Below are positions 45,457 through 54,610 of a DNA stretch of 62,134 bases, piece after piece. The translations under genes and the position numbers were made by a program. This DNA is from an uncultured Clostridia bacterium (GTDB lineage Bacteria; Bacillota; Clostridia; Oscillospirales; Acutalibacteraceae): assembly GCA_944384995.1 (NCBI GenBank), contig CALWVN010000009.1:1-62134 (forward strand), read 5' to 3'. Position 1 is the stretch's first letter. Every line of letters starts with the position of its first letter. The notes below the pieces were generated by a model. That model saw nothing but the letters and a program-made list of their open reading frames with translations, did no database searches and was not told where the DNA came from.

Positions 45457-46706
45457 AACGGTATGCGATCGTCGGCGCGTCGGCGGCGGGGCTTTCCTGC
45501 GCAAAGACCCTGCGCACGCTGGATCCCGACTGCGAGATCACCCTGTTTGCGGAGGAAGCGTATCTCCCGTATTCCAGACCGATCATTTCTTACTATTTAA
45601 AGGATAAGGTCAGCGCAGACCGGATTTATTTGCAGGACGCTGCCTTTTACGAGAAAAACCGTATCACGGTGCGCACAAACACGCGCGTTGCCGCCGTGCA
45701 GGCGGGTGCGCTTACGACCGAGGGCGGCGAAGCTTACGAATTCGATAAAATTCTGCTTGCCACCGGCTCCGTGCCCTTCGTGCCGCCGATGGAAAACGTC
45801 GGCGCGCAGGAAAATGTGTTCACGTTTCTGACCATGCGCGAGTCCGAACGGCTCAAAGCCTTTGCCAAGCCAAAGATGCACGCGGTTATCATCGGCGCGG
45901 GGCTCATCGGTTTAAAAGCCGCCGAAGGGCTGCGGCCGCTTGTCGAAAGCGTGACGGTCGTGGAGCTTGCCGACAAGGTGCTGCCCTCCATTTTGGATGA
46001 CGAAGCGGCAAAGACGGTGCGTGCGCACTTAAACGCAAACGGTGTGGAAACGCTGCTCGGCGACACGGTGGTGCGCGCCGAGGGGGAAAAGAGCATCACC
46101 TCCGTGATGCTCAAAAGCGGCAAGACGCTGCCGTGCGACCTGTTGGTGCTCGCCGTGGGCGTGCGCCCGAACACGGCGCTTGCCGAAAGCGCGGGCGCGG
46201 ATGTGAACCGCGGCATCACCGTAAACCACGAGACCATGGAGACCACCGTCCCCGGTATTTTCGCCGCGGGCGACTGCGTGCGAAGCTACGACATTTTGGA
46301 CGGGCAGGAAAAAATCATCGCCCTGTGGCCCAACGCCGTGCGCGAGGGCAAGACCGCCGCATACAACATGGTAGGTCTGGAGCACAAGGACGCGGGCAGC
46401 TTTGCGGTCAACGCGATCGACTTTTTCGGGCTTCGCATCTATACCTGCGGGCTTATCCGCGCCGAGGGCGCGACCGTGCTTTCGCGCGAAGGCGAAAATT
46501 CCGGCAAACGGCTTCTCATCAAAGATAACCGGCTGGTCGGCTTCGTGCTGTTAAATGCCTCCGAGCGCGCAGGCATCTACACGGCGCTGATTCAAAACAG
46601 GGTGGATCTGAACACGCTTTCGGGGGATCTTTTGGACGAACCGGGGCTGATGCTCTATGCGCGGGACATCCGCACCGAAAAACTGACAGGAGGTGTGCGC
46701 GTATGA
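45453..46706 (+). CDS. FAD/NAD(P)-dependent oxidoreductase
   Basis: A 417-residue two-dinucleotide-fold flavoprotein. The FAD motif is AIVGASAAGLSCAKTLRTL; the NAD(P) motif is VIIGAGLIGLKAAEGLRPL; the second FAD motif is TVPGIFAAGDCV. It is the electron-input subunit of the split glutamate synthase and resembles rubredoxin or nitrite-type reductases. It overlaps both neighbours by 4 bp. Confidence 0.88.
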   Translation: MKRYAIVGASAAGLSCAKTLRTLDPDCEITLFAEEAYLPYSRPIISYYLKDKVSADRIYLQDAAFYEKNRITVRTNTRVAAVQAGALTTEGGEAYEFDKILLATGSVPFVPPMENVGAQENVFTFLTMRESERLKAFAKPKMHAVIIGAGLIGLKAAEGLRPLVESVTVVELADKVLPSILDDEAAKTVRAHLNANGVETLLGDTVVRAEGEKSITSVMLKSGKTLPCDLLVLAVGVRPNTALAESAGADVNRGITVNHETMETTVPGIFAAGDCVRSYDILDGQEKIIALWPNAVREGKTAAYNMVGLEHKDAGSFAVNAIDFFGLRIYTCGLIRAEGATVLSREGENSGKRLLIKDNRLVGFVLLNASERAGIYTALIQNRVDLNTLSGDLLDEPGLMLYARDIRTEKLTGGVRV

Positions 46707-47440
46707 AGATCGTTACGGCAGGCAAGCGCGGCTTCCGCACGCTGAACGCCGAGGTGCGCGAGGCGCTGGAAACGGAAAACGAGGTACGCATTGAAGACGT
46801 GAACGGGCAGCGCTACATCGGCGCGGGGCTCGACTGCGGCAAACGCCTTGAAGTCCATGGCACGCCCGGCAACGACATGGGCGCATACCTGAACGGCGGC
46901 ACGATCGAGGTCTTCGGCAACGGGCAGGAGGCGGTCGGCAACACCATGGGCGGCGGTTCCGTCACCGTGCACGGGCATGTAGGCGACACGCTCGGCTACG
47001 CCATGCGCGACGGTGAAATTTACGTCGAAAAGCGCGCCGGCTCGCGCGCCGGCATCCACATGAAGGAATTCCGCGAGATGCAGCCGGTTGTCGTTATCGG
47101 CGGCACGGTCGGGGCGTTCCTCGGCGAATATATGGCGGGCGGGACGCTCGTCGTTTTAGGGCTCGACCGCGCGGACACGCACCCGATCGTCGGCGCGCAC
47201 TGTGCCACGGGCATGCACGGCGGCCGCATTTTCGTGCGCGGTGAAGTCCCGCAGGAGAATCTCAGCGAACACATTGCCGTGCTTGCGCCCGATGAAAAGG
47301 ATCTTACGGACTTGGACCGCTTTGTACATGAATACTGCGCGCGCTTCGGCGGGGACGCGGCGGAAATTTTAAAAGTCCCGTTCCAAAAGCTCGTACCGAC
47401 CACCTCGCGGCCGTATGCGAATCTGTACACACCGAATTAG
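46703..47440 (+). CDS. Glutamate synthase GXGXG subunit
   Basis: A 245-residue right-handed beta-helix protein, matching the C-terminal domain of GltB. Repeats such as GNDMGAYLNGGTIEVFGNGQ, NTMGGGSVTVHGHVGDTLGY and GTVGAFLGEYMAGGTLVVLG show the G-X-G-X-G pattern. It holds the domains of the enzyme together. The stop codon TAG at 47438-47440 lies inside a heptad repeat unit, so the repeat array begins at the gene's end. Confidence 0.9.
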   Translation: MKIVTAGKRGFRTLNAEVREALETENEVRIEDVNGQRYIGAGLDCGKRLEVHGTPGNDMGAYLNGGTIEVFGNGQEAVGNTMGGGSVTVHGHVGDTLGYAMRDGEIYVEKRAGSRAGIHMKEFREMQPVVVIGGTVGAFLGEYMAGGTLVVLGLDRADTHPIVGAHCATGMHGGRIFVRGEVPQENLSEHIAVLAPDEKDLTDLDRFVHEYCARFGGDAAEILKVPFQKLVPTTSRPYANLYTPN

Positions 47441-47478
47441 ATTTTAGACACTGAACGCCGGATGCCGGATGTGCAACG
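47437..47478 (+). repeat. Heptad array starting at a stop codon
   Basis: TTAGATT, TTAGACA, CTGAACG, CCGGATG, CCGGATG and TGCAACG, then GGCAGGTTTGCGC. The first unit supplies TAG of the GXGXG subunit gene. Confidence 0.7.
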
Positions 47479-47509
47479 GGCAGGTTTGCGCACAGCCGAA
47501 AAGTTGTAA

Positions 47510-47549
47510 AGACTCCCCTTTCCCCACGCAGGGAAAGGGGAGTCTTATT
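47510..47549 (+). terminator. Terminator of the glutamate synthase operon
   Basis: A perfect 15-bp stem (AGACTCCCCTTTCCC with GGGAAAGGGGAGTCT), loop CACGCA, then TATTT. Confidence 0.85.
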
Positions 47550-47570
47550 TGGCGGGTTTTGTATCTGCGG

Positions 47571-47612
47571 ACAGAGTTCCGATTTCAGTGGTCAGAAGTC
47601 AGAAATCAGATG
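47571..47612 (+). repeat. Heptad array, 6 units
   Basis: ACAGAGT, TCCGATT, TCAGTGG, TCAGAAG, TCAGAAA and TCAGATG, then core CGGTGTAGGCAGGTTTCACG. Confidence 0.85.
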
Positions 47613-47660
47613 CGGTGTAGGCAGGTTTCACGCAAAACTGCGGCTGCACAGACTCCCCCG

Positions 47661-47688
47661 CTCCACATCTAACATCTACCATCTAAAA
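47661..47688 (-). repeat. Short heptad array, 3-4 units
   Basis: CTCCACA, TCTAACA, TCTACCA and TCTAAAA, abutting the next terminator. Confidence 0.65.
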
Positions 47689-47726
47689 CGGGCTTCCGTT
47701 CCAAATGGAACGGAAGCCCGTTTTTT
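47685..47726 (-). terminator. Terminator of the ABC exporter operon
   Basis: A perfect 18-bp stem (AAAACGGGCTTCCGTTCC with its complement), loop AAAT. T-rich on the plus side and flanked by A's, so it is bidirectional. It touches the stop of the exporter gene. Confidence 0.88.
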
Positions 47727-49666
47727 CAGGTCAATTCAAACTGCCCGGTATACAGCTGGTAATACCTGCCTTTTTGCGCAAGCAGGCTTTCATGGTCGCC
47801 GCGCTCGATGATCCTGCCGTGTTCGAGCACCATGATCGCGTCTGCATTGCGTACGGTGGACAGGCGATGCGCGATAACGAAGGTCGTGCGCCCCTGCATG
47901 AGTTTGTCCATGCCCTGTTCCACAAGACTTTCCGTGCGCGTGTCGATGGAGCTGGTCGCTTCGTCGAGCACGAGCACCGGCGGGTCTGCTACGGCGGCGC
48001 GCGCAATGGCGAGCAGCTGCCGCTGCCCCTGCGACAGGTTTGCCCCGTCGCCCGTGATCACGGTATCATAGCCCTGCGGCAGACGCGTGATAAAATCATC
48101 GGCGTTGGCAAGCTTTGCCGCCGCCACCACCTGCTCATGCGTGGCGTCTAAGTTGCCGTAGCGGATGTTGTCCTCCACGGTACCGGTAAACAGGTGCGTA
48201 TCCTGCAACACCATGGCAAGCGAACGGCGCAGATCCGCCTTTTTGATCTTCTGGATGTTGATGCCGTCGTAACGGATCTTACCCTCCCGGATCTCGTAAA
48301 ACCGGTTGAGCAGGTTTGTGATGGTGGTCTTGCCCGCGCCCGTCGAGCCGACGAACGCGATCTTCTGTCCGGGCTTTGCGTACAGCGAAACATCGTCGAG
48401 CACGGTCTTTTTGCCGTCGTAGCTGAAGGACACATGCTCGAACACCACGTCGCCCTCCAATTTCCGGTATGTGACCGAGCCGTCCGCCGTGTGGGTATGC
48501 TTCCACGCCCAAAGCCCGGTGTGCGCGTCACATTCCATAAGCTGCCCGTTTTTGTCGTATGCCGCGTTGACGAGCCGCACATAGCCGTCGTCCGCTTCGG
48601 GCTTTTCATCGAGCACCTCGAAAATGCGTTCCGCGCCCGCAAGCGCGGACAAAATATTGTTGAACTGCTGCGAAAGGTTCGTCAGCGGCTGTGTAAACGA
48701 GCGCGTATACTGCAAAAACGACAGCGCCGTACCAACCGAAAGCGTTCCGCCGATCACGAACGCGCCGCCGGCTGCCGCAATGACTGCGTAGACGACGTGC
48801 GAGAAATTGCCCATGATGGGCATCAGGGCGCTCGCATATGTGTTCGCAGATGTCGCCGCGTGCTGAAGCCCGTCGTTAAGCTCGCCGAACTCGGCGAGCA
48901 CCTTTTCCTCATGGTTGAATATTTTGACGACCTTCTGCCCTTCGATGGTCTCCTCGATAAAGCCGTTTGCCGCGCCCAGCGCCTTTTGCTGCGCGCGGAA
49001 ATACTTGCCGCTCTTACTCCCCATGGCGCGGATGATGAGCAGCATGATCGCGATAAACACGACCATGATCGCCGTCAGCCGCAGGCTTAAAAACAGCATC
49101 ATGCCGAACGTTGCAACGACCGACACGAGCGACGAAATGGTTTGCACAAAGCCCATGCTCAGGAAATTGCGGACGGTATCCACATCGTTGGTGTAGCGGC
49201 TCATGAGCTCGCCGTGCGTGTGCTTGTCAAAATACGAGATCGGTAGGTCCTGCATCGCGTCGAACAGGTCGCGCCGCAGGATATTGACCGTAGACTGCGA
49301 AAGCGTGAGCATGATGCGCGCGTAGCCGAACGACGCGAGGGAGCTTGCGATAAACAGGGCAGCCATGCGCGCAAGCATCCGTATCAGCGGACCGAAATCC
49401 GCGTTTTCAGGTCCCGCCGCGATGAGGGGCATCAAATAGTCATCCGTGAGCACACGGATAAAATACGCCGCCGCGACCATGCCGAGGGTGCTGGCAAGCA
49501 CCAGAAGGAGCACGAGCACCAAAAGCCATTTGCGTTTGGAGATATAGCCGAACAGCCGCCGCAGCGTTTTTCCCGTGTTTTTCGGGCGGGCGGCGGGCCT
49601 GCCGCCGCGCGGACCGCCGGGGCCGCCGTGCGCGGGCCTTGCGAAATTCGTTCTTTTCTCTGCCAT
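47726..49666 (-). CDS. Heterodimeric ABC exporter, catalytic-site half
   Basis: A 646-residue permease-ATPase. A Gly/Pro/Arg-rich N terminus precedes six membrane segments. The ATPase has Walker A FVGSTGAGKTTITN, Walker B VLVLDEATSSID with the catalytic Glu, and H-loop FVIAHRLSTV, but a non-consensus signature LSQGQRQ. An insert of about 35 residues (DKNGQLMECDAHTGLWAWKH and after) precedes the ATPase. It pairs with the upstream half: its own Walker site plus the partner's VSGGQ form the competent ATP site. Likely a multidrug or lipid exporter. TGATG overlap with its partner. Confidence 0.9.
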   Translation of the reverse strand: MAEKRTNFARPAHGGPGGPRGGRPAARPKNTGKTLRRLFGYISKRKWLLVLVLLLVLASTLGMVAAAYFIRVLTDDYLMPLIAAGPENADFGPLIRMLARMAALFIASSLASFGYARIMLTLSQSTVNILRRDLFDAMQDLPISYFDKHTHGELMSRYTNDVDTVRNFLSMGFVQTISSLVSVVATFGMMLFLSLRLTAIMVVFIAIMLLIIRAMGSKSGKYFRAQQKALGAANGFIEETIEGQKVVKIFNHEEKVLAEFGELNDGLQHAATSANTYASALMPIMGNFSHVVYAVIAAAGGAFVIGGTLSVGTALSFLQYTRSFTQPLTNLSQQFNNILSALAGAERIFEVLDEKPEADDGYVRLVNAAYDKNGQLMECDAHTGLWAWKHTHTADGSVTYRKLEGDVVFEHVSFSYDGKKTVLDDVSLYAKPGQKIAFVGSTGAGKTTITNLLNRFYEIREGKIRYDGINIQKIKKADLRRSLAMVLQDTHLFTGTVEDNIRYGNLDATHEQVVAAAKLANADDFITRLPQGYDTVITGDGANLSQGQRQLLAIARAAVADPPVLVLDEATSSIDTRTESLVEQGMDKLMQGRTTFVIAHRLSTVRNADAIMVLEHGRIIERGDHESLLAQKGRYYQLYTGQFELT

Positions 49667-51408
49667 CAGTCCGCCTCCCCTAACGCCGCGCCGCCTTTTT
49701 GCTGGCTGTGATAGACCTCGCTGTAGATCGGGCTGCGCTCGAGTAGCTCTTCATGCGTGCCGACGTCGGAAATTTTACCGCCGTCGAGCACCACGATCTT
49801 GTCCGCGTCTTCTACAGAGCTGATGCGCTGCGCGATGATGATCCTGGTCGTATCCGGGATCTGCGTACGGAACGCCTCGCGGATCTTGCTGTCGGTCACG
49901 GTATCCACCGCGCTCGTGGAGTCGTCAAGAATCAGGATCTTCGGCTTTTTGAGGAGCGCGCGCGCAATGCACAAGCGCTGCTTCTGCCCGCCGGAGACAT
50001 TCACGCCGCCTTGTCCCAAATCTGTATGGTAGCCGTCGGGGAACGCGCGGATAAAGTCGTCCGCCTGCGCGGCCTTGCACGCTTCAACGATCTCCTCTTC
50101 CGTTGCGTTTTCATCGCCCCAGCGCAGGTTGTCGAGGATCGAGCCCGAAAACAGCACGTTGTTTTGCAGCACCATGCTCACGCTTTCGCGCAGCTCGTAG
50201 ATGGTGTAGTCCTTGACGTTGCGCCCGTCCACGAGCACCTCGCCCGCCGTCACGTCGTAAAGGCGGGGGATGAGGCTGACGAGCGTGGTCTTGGCGCTGC
50301 CCGTGCCGCCGATGACGCCGACCGTCTCGCCCGCCGCGATGTGCAGGTTCACGGAATCGACAACGTTGCGTTTGCCCTCCGCATTGTATTTGAAGCTGAC
50401 GTTTTTGAATTCGATGTCGCCCTTTTCGACGTGCAGATCGGGATCGGCTTCGTTGTCGTTGATATCGGGCCTTTCGACGATGACCTCCCAAATGCGCGAA
50501 GCCGCAGCGCGGGACATGACGTAGCTGACGAAGATCATGGCGATCATAATGACCGACATCAAAATCTGCATGACATAGGTCAGCACCGTTGCAAAGGCGC
50601 CGATCTCAAGCGTACCCGCCACGATGTCGGTAGAACTGATATAAGCGATCGCAAGGATGGTGCCGAACATTGTGAGCATCATCAACGGCTGTGCCGCGAC
50701 CATGAGCTTTTCGGCGGAAACAGCCGCCGCCATCAGGTCGTCGTTGGCCTTTTTGAATTTCTTTTTCTCATAGTCCCCGCGCACGAACGCCTTGACCACG
50801 CGGATGGCGATCAAATTTTCCTGCACTGAGGCATTCAAGCCGTCGAACATTTTGAGCATCTTCTTAAAGCGCCGCATGGCGATGGGCCCGAAGATCGCAA
50901 GCGTCACGAGGATAAGCGGGATTACGACCAGAAACACGTCGCCGACCGTCGGGTTGAGCCGGAAGCTCAGGAACATGGCGCAGACGAATTGCAGCGGCGC
51001 ACGAAAGAACATGCGCAGCATCATCTGGTACATGTTCTGCACGGTGGTCACGTCGGTGGTCATGCGCGTGACGAGCGACGCGGTACTGAACTTGTCGATA
51101 TTCGAGAACGAAAAGGTCTGGATGTTTTTATACATCGCCTCGCGTACGCGCGCGCCGAGCCCCATGCTCGCCACCGCCGCGAGCCGCGCCGCAAGCCCGC
51201 CGCACATCAGCGAGACGCCCGCCATCAGGATCATCATGCCGCCTGTGCGCAGCACATACTGCATATCGCCGTTCGGGATGCCTACGTCCACGATCCTGCC
51301 CATGTAGTAGGGTATGAGCAGTTCGAGCACAACTTCCCCGATCATCAAAATCGGGCAGATCACGGACTGGATCCAATAGGGCTTTGCATAGCGGATCAGC
51401 TTTCCCAA
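49666..51408 (-). CDS. Heterodimeric ABC exporter, degenerate-site half
   Basis: A 580-residue permease-ATPase with six membrane segments and an ATPase: Walker A VIGGTGSAKTTLVS, intact signature VSGGQKQRLCIARAL, but Asp for the catalytic Glu (ILILDDSTSAVD) and Gln for the switch His (RIIIAQRISSV). This is the pattern of the non-hydrolysing half in LmrCD, BmrCD and TM287/288. The start is TTG at 51408 with GGAGGTGAG 7 nt upstream. First gene of the two-gene operon. Confidence 0.9.
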   Translation of the reverse strand: MGKLIRYAKPYWIQSVICPILMIGEVVLELLIPYYMGRIVDVGIPNGDMQYVLRTGGMMILMAGVSLMCGGLAARLAAVASMGLGARVREAMYKNIQTFSFSNIDKFSTASLVTRMTTDVTTVQNMYQMMLRMFFRAPLQFVCAMFLSFRLNPTVGDVFLVVIPLILVTLAIFGPIAMRRFKKMLKMFDGLNASVQENLIAIRVVKAFVRGDYEKKKFKKANDDLMAAAVSAEKLMVAAQPLMMLTMFGTILAIAYISSTDIVAGTLEIGAFATVLTYVMQILMSVIMIAMIFVSYVMSRAAASRIWEVIVERPDINDNEADPDLHVEKGDIEFKNVSFKYNAEGKRNVVDSVNLHIAAGETVGVIGGTGSAKTTLVSLIPRLYDVTAGEVLVDGRNVKDYTIYELRESVSMVLQNNVLFSGSILDNLRWGDENATEEEIVEACKAAQADDFIRAFPDGYHTDLGQGGVNVSGGQKQRLCIARALLKKPKILILDDSTSAVDTVTDSKIREAFRTQIPDTTRIIIAQRISSVEDADKIVVLDGGKISDVGTHEELLERSPIYSEVYHSQQKGGAALGEAD

Positions 51409-51460
51409 GGCAGCTCACCTCCGTTTTGCTTCAGATTCAAATGCAGTCATACCAAGTCTT

Positions 51461-51490
51461 ATTGTAAGCCGACACGCAGGGATTTGTCAA
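51461..51490 (-). promoter_or_regulatory. Promoter of the ABC exporter operon
   Basis: On the complement, TTGACA (51485-51490), 18 bp, TACAAT (51461-51466), about 53 bp before the TTG start. Confidence 0.7.
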
Positions 51491-51501
51491 CCGAAAACGG
51501 C

Positions 51502-51527
51502 TCGACAAACCATGCGTCTTTTGTCGA
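51502..51527. promoter_or_regulatory. Inverted repeat in the exporter / phage-module gap
   Basis: TCGACAAA, 10 bp, TTTGTCGA. It lies just upstream of the exporter -35 and between two divergent transcripts, where an operator would be expected. No regulator gene adjoins it. Confidence 0.5.
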
Positions 51528-51664
51528 AAATCGGCAAGCGTGTGAGATAATCAACAAGTTTTCTTTTTGTGTTGCATGGAAAAGCCGACATTCCCGCCCG
51601 CTTCGGACTATGGATGAAAGGGACTTTTCAAGAGACCTTTATTATATGAAAAGGAGAGAAAACC

Positions 51665-52150
51665 ATGCGTTCTGCTCTTTCCGCAAAGCAGCTTTCGTTC
51701 TGCCGCCACTTCGTGCGCACACGCAACGGACGGGAGGCGGCGGCAGCGGCGGGCTTTGCGCTGTTCCCCGAGCGCGCGGCACAGCGGCTGCTTGCAGACA
51801 AACGTGTACGCACGCAGATCGAAACGCTTGAAAAGGACGTCGCCGCCTCGCGCGCGGAGCTCGTGGCGGGCTACCGGCGGCTCGCGTTCGGAAGCGTCTC
51901 GGACGCGGTGCGGCTGCTGCTGTATGAAGCGGGCAACGAACCACTCGACCTCGACCGCCTCGACTTGTTTTTGGTGTCCGACATCAAGCGCCCGAAGGGC
52001 GGCGGCATGGAGATCAAATTCTTTGACCGCCAAAAGGCGCTTGAACGGCTCGAGGAATTGCAGTCGGGCGCTTCGGACGGCGCGCTGCCGTTTTACCGTG
52101 CACTGGAGCGTTCGGCGGCACTGTTTTCGCCGGAAGGCGGCGAGGACTGA
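51665..52150 (+). CDS. Phage terminase small subunit
   Basis: A 161-residue DNA-recognition subunit. It starts MRSALSAKQLSFCRHFVRTR with an HTH-like repeat region (NGREAAAAAGFALFPERAAQ) and has a coiled segment TQIETLEKDVAASRAELVAG before an oligomerisation part. This matches PBSX/P27-type small terminases. GGAGAG precedes the ATG. First gene of the head module; its stop overlaps terL by one base (TGATG). Confidence 0.85.
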   Translation: MRSALSAKQLSFCRHFVRTRNGREAAAAAGFALFPERAAQRLLADKRVRTQIETLEKDVAASRAELVAGYRRLAFGSVSDAVRLLLYEAGNEPLDLDRLDLFLVSDIKRPKGGGMEIKFFDRQKALERLEELQSGASDGALPFYRALERSAALFSPEGGED

Positions 52151-53412
52151 TGCAGCTTTCCGATTTCCATGCATTTTCCCAAAAGCAGCTCGAGCTGCTT
52201 TCGTGGTGGTGCGAAGAAAGCCCCTTTCATTCGTATGACGCCGTCATCTGCGACGGGGCGGTGCGCAGCGGCAAGACCGTGTGTATGTCGCTTTCGTTCG
52301 TGCTGTGGGCGTTCTACCGCTTTTGTGACCAGTCCTTTGCGCTGTGCGGCAAGACCGTGACGGGGCTGCGGCGCAACGTCGTCACGCCGCTGCTGCCGCT
52401 GCTACATGATCTCGGCTTTACCTGCCGCGACTTAAAAAGCCGCAATATGCTTGAGATCACGCGCGGGACGCGGCGCAACCGCTTTTACCTGTTCGGCGGC
52501 AAGGACGAATCCTCCGCCGCGCTCATCCAGGGGCTGACGCTTGCGGGCGTGATGCTCGATGAGGTCGCGCTCATGCCGCGCTCGTTCTGCGAGCAGGCGG
52601 TGGCGCGCTGCTCGGTGGAGGGCTCGCGGCTCTGGTTCAACTGCAACCCCGAGCACCCTGCGCACTGGTTCTACCGCGAATGGATCTTAAAGTGTGCGGA
52701 AAAGAACGGTTTGTACCTGCATTTCACGATGGAGGACAACCCCGCCCTCTCGCGCGCCATGCGCGAGCGATACCGTTCGCTTTACAGCGGGGCATTTTAC
52801 AAGCGCTTTATAGAGGGCAAGTGGACAGCGTGCGACGGGCTGGTGTACCCGTTTTTCGACGAAACGTTCGTGTGCGATGTACCGGAAGGCTTTTCGCGCT
52901 TCACAGTCTCGTGTGACTACGGAACAGTCAACCCCACCTCGATGGGGCTTTGGGGACTGCATGACGGCTGCTGGTACCGCATCGACGAGTTCTACCACGA
53001 TTCAAAGCAGAAAGGCTTTCAGATGACCGACGAGGAATATTACGGTTCGCTTTGCAAGCTCGTCGGCGACAGACCTGTGGATCGTGTCATTGTAGACCCG
53101 TCGGCGGCGTCGTTTCTCGAGTGCATCCGCCGCCACGGCAAATTCAACGTCGCGCGCGCGCAAAACGACGTGCTCGCAGGCATCCGCCGCACGTCGGACG
53201 CCCTGAAATCGGGACGCATCCGCATCTGCCGCACCTGCCCGAATATCCTGCGCGAATTTTCGCTCTACCGATGGGATGAGAGCGCACGGGGCGACGCCGT
53301 GAAAAAGGAGAACGACCACGCCATGGATGACATGCGTTATTTTGTTTCCACGGCGCTCGGCGAGCCGTCCTTGGACGGCTTCGCCGTCGCCATACCCAGA
53401 GAAAGGGGGTGA
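52150..53412 (+). CDS. Phage terminase large subunit
   Basis: A 420-residue packaging motor of the PBSX/terminase_3 type. The ATPase has Walker A-like CDGAVRSGKTVCMSLSF, Walker B AGVMLDEVALM and coupling motif RLWFNCNPEHP. The nuclease has Asp residues in FTVSCDYGTVNPTS, VDRVIVDPSAASFLEC and NDHAMDDMRYFV. All key residues look intact. It cuts and packages DNA into proheads through the portal. Confidence 0.93.
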   Translation: MQLSDFHAFSQKQLELLSWWCEESPFHSYDAVICDGAVRSGKTVCMSLSFVLWAFYRFCDQSFALCGKTVTGLRRNVVTPLLPLLHDLGFTCRDLKSRNMLEITRGTRRNRFYLFGGKDESSAALIQGLTLAGVMLDEVALMPRSFCEQAVARCSVEGSRLWFNCNPEHPAHWFYREWILKCAEKNGLYLHFTMEDNPALSRAMRERYRSLYSGAFYKRFIEGKWTACDGLVYPFFDETFVCDVPEGFSRFTVSCDYGTVNPTSMGLWGLHDGCWYRIDEFYHDSKQKGFQMTDEEYYGSLCKLVGDRPVDRVIVDPSAASFLECIRRHGKFNVARAQNDVLAGIRRTSDALKSGRIRICRTCPNILREFSLYRWDESARGDAVKKENDHAMDDMRYFVSTALGEPSLDGFAVAIPRERG

Positions 53413-53416
53413 CTTT

Positions 53417-54610
53417 TTGCCGATATTCAAAAAGCGTACCGAAGCCTTCTCCGCACCGGTCGGCACGCCCGCCCTCGCGGCGCCGAGCCGCGGCGAAGTG
53501 CAAAACAGGCTGTTTGCCGTACCGCCGCCTACGCTTGCCGGTGATTTGTATCGCGCACTGCGCGAGGCGGTGCCCGTCATCGACGCTGCGATCTATAAGC
53601 TCGTGCGGCTGACGGGCGGCTTTCGGGTGGTGTGCGAAAACGAACGGTTCCAGCCGCTGTTGGACGATTTTTCGGCGGAGGTGCCCACAGACTGCGGCAG
53701 CCACTCGCTGCAGGCCTTTGCCGACTGCTTTTTTGAGCAGCTTCTGACCTACGGCACGGCGGTCGCCGAACTCGTACCCGACGAAACGGGCGCGGTGCGT
53801 TACCTTTACAACGCACCGCAGTCGGATTACCTGCTTCGCCGCGCAAAGGACGATTTTTCGGCGGTGGAGATCTTGCGCAACGACGGCACGCAGGGCGTAC
53901 CGCTGCCGCAGCAGAAAAACCTGCTGTACGTCGCACTCAACGCCCCGCCCGGATCGCTGTACGGCACGTCTGTGCTCCACGGGCTGCCGTTCGTCAGCTC
54001 TGTATTGATGAAAATTTTTAACGCCGTCGGGCAGAATTGGGAGCGCGTCGGGAACGTCCGCTTTGCCGTGACCTATAAGCCGTCGGACGAGGCGGGGTCG
54101 CGTGCCTACGCCAAGGACCGCGCCATGCAGATCGCCGAGCAGTGGAGCGAGGCGATGCGCAGCCGTGATGTGCGGGATTTTGTCGCCGTGGGCGACGTGG
54201 ATATCAAGGTCATCGGCGCGGACAACCAGATTTTAGACAGCGACGTGCCTGTGCGCCAGATGCTCGAACAGATCGTCGCAAAGCTCGGCCTGCCGCCGTT
54301 CATGCTGGGGCTTTCGTGGTCCACGACCGAGCGTATGGCATCCGAGCAGGCGGACATCCTCACCACGGAGATCGAATTTTACCGCCGCGTGCTCACGCCC
54401 GTGCTGTTAAAAATCTGCCGCACGCATCTGCGCGCGTTCGGCTGCACGGACCGCGTGGAGATCGTCTGGGACGATATCACGCTTAAGGACACCGTGGACG
54501 AGGCGACCGCCCGCCACCTTGACGCGCAGACCGACGAGATCCGTGCCGCGCTCGAAAACACGGACGGCAAAACAGACGGAAAGGAGGGAAACCATGCAGA
54601 AAAGCTTTGA
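53417..54610 (+). CDS. Phage portal protein
   Basis: A 397-residue portal (SPP1 gp6/HK97 type). Recognisable parts are LREAVPVIDAAIYKLVRLTG, GTSVLHGLPFVSSVLMKIFN, QMLEQIVAKLGLPPFMLGLS and WSTTERMASEQADILTTEIE. The start is TTG 53417, preceded by AGGGGG within the end of terL; the longer open frame inside terL has no SD. It forms the dodecameric DNA channel of the capsid. It overlaps the protease gene by 17 bp. Confidence 0.88.
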   Translation: MPIFKKRTEAFSAPVGTPALAAPSRGEVQNRLFAVPPPTLAGDLYRALREAVPVIDAAIYKLVRLTGGFRVVCENERFQPLLDDFSAEVPTDCGSHSLQAFADCFFEQLLTYGTAVAELVPDETGAVRYLYNAPQSDYLLRRAKDDFSAVEILRNDGTQGVPLPQQKNLLYVALNAPPGSLYGTSVLHGLPFVSSVLMKIFNAVGQNWERVGNVRFAVTYKPSDEAGSRAYAKDRAMQIAEQWSEAMRSRDVRDFVAVGDVDIKVIGADNQILDSDVPVRQMLEQIVAKLGLPPFMLGLSWSTTERMASEQADILTTEIEFYRRVLTPVLLKICRTHLRAFGCTDRVEIVWDDITLKDTVDEATARHLDAQTDEIRAALENTDGKTDGKEGNHAEKL

